Below are positions 6,027-10,562 of a DNA stretch of 10,562 bases, one piece after another. Each line of letters opens with the position of its first letter. Within the stretch, counting starts at the first letter, position 1. Below the pieces are notes generated by a model. The model did no database searches and was not told the origin of the DNA. It saw only the letters and a list, made by a program, of their open reading frames with translations. Position numbers and translations under genes: made by a program. Source of the stretch: Actinomycetota bacterium (GTDB lineage Bacteria; Actinomycetota; Actinomycetes; S36-B12; UBA10799). The stretch spans positions 1 to 10,562 of the forward strand of contig JAUPKM010000590.1 of the NCBI GenBank assembly GCA_030837445.1. The letters are read 5' to 3'.

Positions 6027-7225
6027 CGGGACGTGGGGCCGGACCGTCAACTGAAGCTCTGGGGACTCCGCGCGCGCCGGGGTTCCCGGTGGTCGGGATT
6101 GTCGGTGGTGGGCAGCTCGCGCGGATGATGGCCCAGCCCGCGATCGCCCTCGGGATCGGGCTGCGAGTGCTGGCCACCGGTGCGTCGGAATCGGCGGCTC
6201 AGGTGATCGGCGACGTCCGGATCGGCCGACACGACGATCTGGCTGCGCTGCTGGCGTTCGCCGAGGGCTGCGATGTGGTGACGTTCGACCACGAGCACGT
6301 CCCGACCGAGTACCTGCACGAACTGCAGGCGGCCGGGATCGAGGTTCGGCCCGGGCCCGAGGCGTTGATCTACGCGCAGGACAAGTTGGCCATGCGGGAG
6401 GCGCTGACTCGCGCTGGCATTCCGTGTCCCAGCTGGGCGCGGATCGACAATCGGGAGGATGCGGTCGCCTTCGGTCAGCGGGTCGGCTGGCCCTTCATCC
6501 TGAAGACCTCGAGGGGAGGCTATGACGGCAAGGGGGTATGGCAGGTGGCGAGCGACGAGCAGGTCGACTCGCTGCTGAGCTCGTCCGCGCTACCCGCCGG
6601 GGCCGCCTGGCTCGGGGAGGAGAAGGTCGAATTCGTTGCCGAACTGTCAGCCCAAGTGGCACGGTCACCTCATGGCCAGGCTGTGGCCTACCAGCTGGTA
6701 CGGACTGTGCAGCGAGACGGTGTCTGCAGCGAGGTGATCGCGCCCGCCCCGGGTGTCGGCCTCGATCGGGTCGCACAAGCCCAGCACATCGCCATGTCGG
6801 TGGCCGGGTCGTTGGGCGTGGTCGGGATGCTCGCGGTCGAGTTGTTCGACACCGGCGACCGGTTGCTCGTGAACGAGTTGGCAATGCGTCCACACAACAG
6901 TGGCCATTGGAGTATCGAGGGCGCCGATACCTCCCAGTTCGAGAATCATCTGCGGGCGGTGTTGGATCTGCCGTTGGGGTCCCCGTCGCCTCGGTCGCAG
7001 GCGGCGGTGATGGTGAACATCATGGGCGGCGACCATCCCGACCTCTACCGGGCGTACCTCCACGTGATGGCCAGGGATCCCGGTATCAAGGTGCATCTGT
7101 ACGGCAAGGAGGTCCGGCCGGGCCGTAAGGTCGGACATGTGACCGCCCTCGGCGATGATGTGGCGGTACTTGCCGACCGGGCGCGGCACGCGGCCGACTT
7201 CTTCACAGGGACTATCGATGGGTGA
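6023..7225 (+). CDS. purK: N5-carboxyaminoimidazole ribonucleotide synthetase
   Basis: ATP-grasp enzyme of de novo purine synthesis: converts AIR, bicarbonate and ATP to N5-CAIR, the substrate of PurE encoded next. The 400 residues begin with about 20 unconserved, proline/glycine-rich residues, then the GGGQLARMM nucleotide-fold motif (28-36), VVTFDHEHVP (85-94, the family FEHE region with Asp in place of the first Glu), the ATP-grasp lysine K161 with SRGGYDGKG (163-171), EEKVEFVAELSAQVAR (199-214), and the signature NELAMRPHNSGHW (284-296) that provides metal and substrate contacts. The C-terminal domain has LYGKEVRPGRKVGHV (359-373). The ATG at 6023 overlaps the upstream stop by 4 bases; GGAG only two bases before it is too near to be a normal ribosome site, so coupled reinitiation is likely. 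No key residue appears lost. Confidence 0.97.
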   Translation: MTGRGAGPSTEALGTPRAPGFPVVGIVGGGQLARMMAQPAIALGIGLRVLATGASESAAQVIGDVRIGRHDDLAALLAFAEGCDVVTFDHEHVPTEYLHELQAAGIEVRPGPEALIYAQDKLAMREALTRAGIPCPSWARIDNREDAVAFGQRVGWPFILKTSRGGYDGKGVWQVASDEQVDSLLSSSALPAGAAWLGEEKVEFVAELSAQVARSPHGQAVAYQLVRTVQRDGVCSEVIAPAPGVGLDRVAQAQHIAMSVAGSLGVVGMLAVELFDTGDRLLVNELAMRPHNSGHWSIEGADTSQFENHLRAVLDLPLGSPSPRSQAAVMVNIMGGDHPDLYRAYLHVMARDPGIKVHLYGKEVRPGRKVGHVTALGDDVAVLADRARHAADFFTGTIDG

Positions 7226-7796
7226 CAAGGCGAAACGTCGCAGGGCGAAAGTCGAAGCTGCGAGGGCCGAAGCCGCTCGGGCGGCCGCGGAGAAGGCCCG
7301 CGGGGCGCTCGTGTCAGTGGTGATGGGGTCGGACTCTGATTGGCCGGTGATGTCGGACGCGGCCGAGGTGTTGGAGGAGTTCGGTGTCTCCTTTGAGGTG
7401 GATGTCGTCTCGGCCCACCGGATGCCCGCGACGATGCTCGCCTATGGGGCGGAGGCAGAGGCTCGGGGAGTACGGGTGATAATCGCCGGCGCTGGCGGGG
7501 CCGCTCATCTGCCAGGGATGTTGGCATCGGTGACAGTGTTGCCGGTGATCGGTGTGCCGGTGGCGTTGGCCAGGTTCGACGGACTGGACTCACTGCTCTC
7601 GATCGTGCAGATGCCAAAGGGTGTGCCGGTCGCGACGGTCGCGGTCGACAACGCTCGAAACGCCGGGTTGCTTGCTGTCCGGATGTTGGGGATCGCTGAC
7701 GAGCAGCTACGCATCGCGATGTCGGAATTTCAGGTTGAACTCGAGGAAGCGACCCGGCTCAAGGGCCGAAAGTTACGGGCCGACCTCGGCCAGTAG
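7218..7796 (+). CDS. purE: N5-CAIR mutase (class I PurE), with N-terminal extension
   Basis: Catalyses N5-CAIR to CAIR in purine synthesis, the step after PurK. The catalytic core begins at V32. GSDSDW (37-42) binds substrate phosphate, SAHR contains the catalytic H67, GAGGAAHLPGM (91-101) is the second active-site loop, and DGLDSLLSIVQMP (121-133) is a strong family signature. The total of 192 residues exceeds the usual 160-175 because of 31 extra N-terminal residues rich in Ala, Arg, Lys and Glu (MGDKAKRRRAKVEAARAEAA and on), predicted as one charged helix. The ATG at 7218 overlaps the purK stop by 8 bases and has AGGGA (7207-7211) six bases upstream, which favours this start. A GTG at 7311 (codon 32) would give a minimal PurE and cannot be excluded. 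Presence of PurK supports the mutase rather than the AIR carboxylase class. Confidence 0.96.
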   Translation: MGDKAKRRRAKVEAARAEAARAAAEKARGALVSVVMGSDSDWPVMSDAAEVLEEFGVSFEVDVVSAHRMPATMLAYGAEAEARGVRVIIAGAGGAAHLPGMLASVTVLPVIGVPVALARFDGLDSLLSIVQMPKGVPVATVAVDNARNAGLLAVRMLGIADEQLRIAMSEFQVELEEATRLKGRKLRADLGQ

Positions 7797-7798
7797 GC

Positions 7799-7818
7799 CT
7801 TCGGCGGCCCGACCGAAG
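7799..7818. terminator. Hairpin between convergent purE and UDP-glucose dehydrogenase genes
   Basis: CTTCGG (7799-7804) and CCGAAG (7813-7818) form a perfect 6-bp stem around an 8-base loop, occupying almost the whole 22-base gap between two stop codons. It is positioned to serve both strands. Only two T residues follow on the plus strand, so it would be a U-poor terminator of the kind often seen in actinobacteria, or an RNA-end stabiliser. Confidence 0.42.
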
Positions 7819-9129
7819 TTAGCGTCGCCCCATCCCCCGGTAGGTCCAGCCCGCGGCCTTCCACTGCGCTGGATCGAGGACATTGCGGCCGTCCAGAATC
7901 GCTCGACCACTGGTCAGCGTTGCAAGGTCGGCAGGCTGCAGCTCTCGATACTCCTGCCATTCGGTCAGCAGCAGGACCACATCGGCGCCGGCGATCGCCT
8001 CCGCTGCCGACGGGCTGTAGCGCAGCGTTGGATAGCTTCGTTCGGCATTGGCCATGGCCTGCGGGTCGTGCACAGCCACCTCGCCGCCTCGGGTCGCGAT
8101 CGCAGCTGCGATGTCGAGGGCCGGTGAGTCGCGGACGTCGTCGGAATCGGGTTTGAAGGCGGCCCCGAGCATGGCGAAGCGCTTGCCGCGGACGTCGCCG
8201 CCAGCCAGTTGCTCTGCCAACGTCACCGCATGGCTGCGTCGGCGGAGGTTGATCTCGTCCACCTCCCGTAGGAAGGTGAGTGCTTCGCTCACGCCGAGTT
8301 CGCCTGCGCGGGCCATGAAGGCGCGGATGTCCTTCGGCAGGCAACCGCCCCCAAATCCGATACCGGCTCGCAGGAACTTGCTCCCGATCCGCTCGTCGTA
8401 ACCGATCGCTTCAGCCAGTGCGGAGACATCGGCCCCGGTCGCCTCGCACACCTCTGCCATCGCATTGATGAACGAGATCTTGGTGGCCAGGAAGGAGTTG
8501 GCCGCCACCTTCACCAGTTCGGCGGTGACCAGATCACACTCCACGAACGGCACGCCAGCGGCTATCTGCCGGTGGTAGATCTCCCGCAACGGCGCCATTC
8601 CGCGGCCGTCGATGGAACCGACGACGATTCGGTCTGGGGTGATCGTGTCACTCACGGCATAACCTTCCCGGAGGAATTCCGGGTTCCAGACAACGTCCAC
8701 ACCCGCTCCGGCCGGGGCCCGTCTGGTGAGTCTCTCGGCGATGGCGGCGGCAGTGCCCACGGGCACAGTGGACTTACCCGCCAGCACGGTCGGCCGCGTC
8801 AGGTGAGGGGCGAGCGAGTCCACCGCCTGCCACACGTGGGTGAGGTCGGCAGCCTTCGAACGGGCCCGCTGGGGGGTTCCGACGCAGAGGAAGTGGACAT
8901 CTGCGTCGGCTACCTCCGAGTAGTCGCTGGTGAAGTGGAGTCGATCGGAGGCCTGTACCTCGGCCAGCAGTGCAGCGAAACCGGGTTCGAAGAAGGTCGG
9001 CCGGCCCGCCGCCAATGAAGCCACTTTCGCCACGTCGGTATCCACCGCCACCACATCGAAGCCTTGCCAAGCCATCGCGGCGGCATGTACCGCACCGAGG
9101 TACCCGGCGCCGATGACTGACAGCTTCAC
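7819..9129 (-). CDS. ugd: UDP-glucose 6-dehydrogenase
   Basis: NAD-dependent two-step oxidation of UDP-glucose to UDP-glucuronate, a precursor for envelope and capsule polymers; cytoplasmic. The 436 residues match the family length. The N-terminal Rossmann domain opens with KLSVIGAGYLG (2-12), with D30 at the end of the second strand for NAD ribose. Next come VGTP (83-86), KSTVPVGT (119-126) and NPEFLREG (149-156). The linker helix holds K207 and N211 in ELVKVAANSFLATK. The catalytic cysteine is C263 in FGGGCLPKD. The C-terminal domain has FKPDSDDVRDSP (325-336) and LLTEWQEY (387-394), the latter favouring UDP-glucose over UDP-ManNAc enzymes. GTG at 9129 is chosen because GAGGAG lies four bases upstream and it places the start just before the first beta strand. 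A longer frame to 9186 would add 19 unconserved residues. It is convergent with purE and divergent from the following dehydrogenase. Confidence 0.95.
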   Translation of the reverse strand: MKLSVIGAGYLGAVHAAAMAWQGFDVVAVDTDVAKVASLAAGRPTFFEPGFAALLAEVQASDRLHFTSDYSEVADADVHFLCVGTPQRARSKAADLTHVWQAVDSLAPHLTRPTVLAGKSTVPVGTAAAIAERLTRRAPAGAGVDVVWNPEFLREGYAVSDTITPDRIVVGSIDGRGMAPLREIYHRQIAAGVPFVECDLVTAELVKVAANSFLATKISFINAMAEVCEATGADVSALAEAIGYDERIGSKFLRAGIGFGGGCLPKDIRAFMARAGELGVSEALTFLREVDEINLRRRSHAVTLAEQLAGGDVRGKRFAMLGAAFKPDSDDVRDSPALDIAAAIATRGGEVAVHDPQAMANAERSYPTLRYSPSAAEAIAGADVVLLLTEWQEYRELQPADLATLTSGRAILDGRNVLDPAQWKAAGWTYRGMGRR

Positions 9130-9133
9130 AGTG

Positions 9134-9139
9134 CTCCTC
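9134..9139 (-). promoter_or_regulatory. Ribosome binding site setting the UDP-glucose dehydrogenase start
   Basis: Read on the minus strand, GAGGAG sits four bases before the GTG at 9129. The spacing is short but the match to the anti-Shine-Dalgarno is strong, and it favours this start over the longer frame beginning at 9186. Confidence 0.65.
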
Positions 9140-9229
9140 GCGGTTGCGTAGTGGTCGACGTCCGACTCAGGGGCCACGCTACTCAACTCGACCGCAGGCG
9201 GTGGCCGGTGCCACCGACGGCGCGAGTTC

Positions 9230-9235
9230 TATGCT
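9230..9235 (+). promoter_or_regulatory. Possible -10 element for the FadE25-like gene
   Basis: TATGCT fits TAnnnT and stands in the 171-base divergent region at 9130-9300. Transcription would start near 9242, giving a leader of about 59 bases before the GTG at 9301. No good -35 is visible at 16-18 bases. The rest of the divergent region shows no coding frame I can support; a minus-strand TAGCGT near 9176-9181 might serve the UDP-glucose dehydrogenase gene but is weaker still. Confidence 0.28.
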
Positions 9236-9300
9236 GGTCGGAACACCTCAGCCGCCGCGACGGTGGCCACATTTGCACGAAGCGACGATCGGAGAGCCCT

Positions 9301-10449
9301 GTGGACGCCCCCACCTACGCCCTGCCGGAGGAATACGTCGAACTGCAGCAGGCAGTTCGAGCACTGGCCCAGGACAAGATCGCCCCGCGTGCGGCCGAGA
9401 TCGACGCGGCTGCCGAGTTCCCGTGGGATGTCTACCACGCCTTGGTGGCGGCCGGTTTTCACGCGGTACACATCCCGGAGGCCTACGAGGGCATGGGCGG
9501 GGACAACCTGGTCTCCGCCCTCGTGGTGGAGGAGATTGCTCGCGTGTGCGGTTCCAGCTCGTTGATCCCGGCCGTGAACAAACTCGGCACCACGCCGGTG
9601 CTGGTCGGTGGGTCGGAGGAACTCAAGGCTCGTTACCTGCCGGAGGTCGCCTCCGGCGAGGCAATGTTCTCGTACGCCCTGAGTGAGCCGGAGGCGGGTT
9701 CGGACGCTGCGAGTATGCGCACCAAGGCGGTGCCCGACGGCGACGGCTGGCTGTTGAACGGGAACAAGCGCTGGATCACCAACGCCGGGGTATCGAAGTA
9801 CTACACGGTGCTGGCCACGACGGCGCCCGGCACCGGCGCCAAGGGGATCACCGGTTTCGTGGTGCACGCCGACGATGAGGGGTTCACCCTCGGCGCGGAG
9901 GAGAACAAGCTCGGTGTCAAGGGATCGCCGACCCGCGAGCTCTACTTCGACAATGTCCACCTGCCGGCTGATCGGATCATCGGTGCCCCCGGCCAGGGCT
10001 GGAACATTGCGATGAAGACGCTCGACATCACCCGCGTCACGATTGGCGCGCAGGCAGTCGGGCTCGCCCAGGGCGCGTTCGACGCGGCGCTGGGCTACGC
10101 ACAGGAGCGGCGGCAGTTCGGCAAGGCGATCTCGGAGTTCCAGGGCATCCAGTTCATGCTGGCCGATATGGCGATGCAGATCGAGGCCGCCCGGCAACTC
10201 GTCTACCACGCCGCTGCGGCGAGCGACCGCGGCGATCCCAACGTGACCTTCCTCGGGTCGGCCGCGAAGTGCTTCGCCTCCGACACCGCGATGAAGGTGA
10301 CGGTCGACTGCGTCCAGGTGCTCGGCGGATACGGCTATGTCAAGGACTACCCGGTCGAGCGGTTCCTCCGGGATGCCAAGATCACCCAGATCTACGAGGG
10401 CACGAATCAGATCCAGCGGCTGGTGATGGCTCGCCAACTGATGGGCTGA
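9301..10449 (+). CDS. fadE25: Acyl-CoA dehydrogenase, FadE25-like
   Basis: FAD-dependent acyl-CoA dehydrogenase, 382 residues from the GTG at 9301, which has GGAGA (9291-9295) five bases upstream. The N-terminal helical domain (about 1-120) contains FHAVHIPEAYEGMGGDN. The beta domain (about 121-228) carries YALSEPEAGSDAASM (125-139), LNGNKRWITNAG (152-163) and KLGVKGSPTRELYFDNV (203-219). The C-terminal helical domain has YAQERRQFGKAI, QVLGGYGYVKDYPVERFLRD and TQIYEGTNQIQRLVMARQL, with catalytic base E366. The last segment strongly resembles mycobacterial FadE25 as I remember it, and fadE25 follows purE in Mycobacterium tuberculosis. Here a minus-strand UDP-glucose dehydrogenase gene separates the two, so this copy has its own promoter. 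The physiological acyl substrate is uncertain. The enzyme family is firm; the FadE25 name rests on resemblance plus gene order. Confidence 0.93.
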   Translation: MDAPTYALPEEYVELQQAVRALAQDKIAPRAAEIDAAAEFPWDVYHALVAAGFHAVHIPEAYEGMGGDNLVSALVVEEIARVCGSSSLIPAVNKLGTTPVLVGGSEELKARYLPEVASGEAMFSYALSEPEAGSDAASMRTKAVPDGDGWLLNGNKRWITNAGVSKYYTVLATTAPGTGAKGITGFVVHADDEGFTLGAEENKLGVKGSPTRELYFDNVHLPADRIIGAPGQGWNIAMKTLDITRVTIGAQAVGLAQGAFDAALGYAQERRQFGKAISEFQGIQFMLADMAMQIEAARQLVYHAAAASDRGDPNVTFLGSAAKCFASDTAMKVTVDCVQVLGGYGYVKDYPVERFLRDAKITQIYEGTNQIQRLVMARQLMG

Positions 10450-10478
10450 GGGGGCCCCGGAGTTGAGCCGCTAGCGGG

Positions 10479-10562
10479 TCACTCGCAGATGTTGTCGGCA
10501 GCCGTGTGCGGTCGCGGACCGAGAGTGGGTGCGACATCGGGGTCGGGAGATTCCGAAGCCGG
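10479..10562 (-). CDS. Probable C-terminal end of a gene, possibly a LytR-CpsA-Psr-type protein
   Basis: A frame open from the window edge ends in TGA at 10481-10479 and gives 27 residues, with a Pro/Ala-rich stretch and the ending TAADNICE. It is convergent with the FadE25-like gene, leaving a 29-base gap. A short Pro/Ala-rich tail with a lone cysteine next to the stop resembles the ends of some actinobacterial LCP proteins or their LytR_C domains. Nothing else can be seen, and a chance open frame of this length is quite possible. Confidence 0.3.
   Translation of the reverse strand, partial: PASESPDPDVAPTLGPRPHTAADNICE

Noticed and set aside
9151..9300. Longer start for the FadE25-like gene at 9151
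   Set aside because: It would add 50 residues of Arg-rich, unconserved sequence. The GTG at 9301 has a good ribosome site and gives the standard protein length.
9229..10437. 402-codon minus-strand open frame opposite the FadE25-like gene
   Set aside because: It is antisense to a clear acyl-CoA dehydrogenase, its composition is Arg/His/Gly/Val-rich without motifs, and it is explained by the codon bias of the plus-strand gene.
10450..10478. Palindromes GGGGCCCC and CCGCTAGCGG as an operator or terminator
   Set aside because: They have no loop or T-run and are short enough to arise by chance. I noted them in the edge finding but do not call them a feature.
1..10562. Mobile elements, CRISPR arrays, tRNA/rRNA genes, phage or toxin-antitoxin modules
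   Set aside because: I looked on both strands and saw no transposase, direct-repeat array, cloverleaf-like segment or module of this type. Coding density is high with conserved housekeeping families.

Overview
The window looks like the chromosome of a high-G+C actinobacterium. G+C is visibly high, third codon positions are mostly G or C, GTG starts are used freely, and several genes start without a Shine-Dalgarno sequence in the way expected of leaderless actinobacterial messages. The gene content also fits: acyl-CoA carboxylase beta, an OmpR-type two-component pair, a GtrA-family membrane protein, PurK/PurE and a FadE25-like acyl-CoA dehydrogenase. From memory, Mycobacterium tuberculosis carries fadE25-purE-purK-GtrA (Rv3274c to Rv3277) close to accD5 (Rv3280), so this is a variant of a conserved actinobacterial neighbourhood. 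The sequence alone does not fix the genus.

Layout. (1) 1-1152, plus: the 3' three quarters or so of an acyl-CoA carboxylase carboxyltransferase gene, cut by the window edge. (2) 1212-3239, plus: a response regulator and a membrane histidine kinase, 9 bases apart. (3) 3275-3811, minus: a four-helix GtrA protein, convergent with the kinase. (4) 3904-7796, plus: a tight four-gene unit of acyl-CoA dehydrogenase, aldose-1-epimerase-like protein, purK and purE, with successive overlaps of 4, 4 and 8 bases. (5) 7819-9129, minus: UDP-glucose 6-dehydrogenase, convergent with purE across a 6-bp-stem hairpin. (6) 9301-10449, plus: a second acyl-CoA dehydrogenase, FadE25-like. (7) 10479-10562, minus: a probable C-terminal end of another gene. 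No gap between genes exceeds 300 bases; the longest is the 171-base divergent region at 9130-9300.

How the parts may work together. PurK and PurE carry out consecutive steps of de novo purine synthesis (AIR to N5-CAIR to CAIR). The carboxylase and two dehydrogenases belong to acyl-CoA metabolism. GtrA, the epimerase-like protein and UDP-glucose dehydrogenase suggest sugar or envelope-polymer metabolism. The two-component pair has no target that can be read from the sequence.

I found no phage, insertion sequence, CRISPR array, tRNA or rRNA, and no clear sign of an unknown multi-gene system. The most interesting signals are small: a symmetric -10 element that could fire in both directions between GtrA and the acyl-CoA dehydrogenase operon, a leaderless-promoter geometry at the response regulator superimposed on an out-of-frame six-codon mini-ORF, a basic alanine-rich N-terminal extension on PurE, and a sugar-epimerase-like gene translationally coupled to purK.
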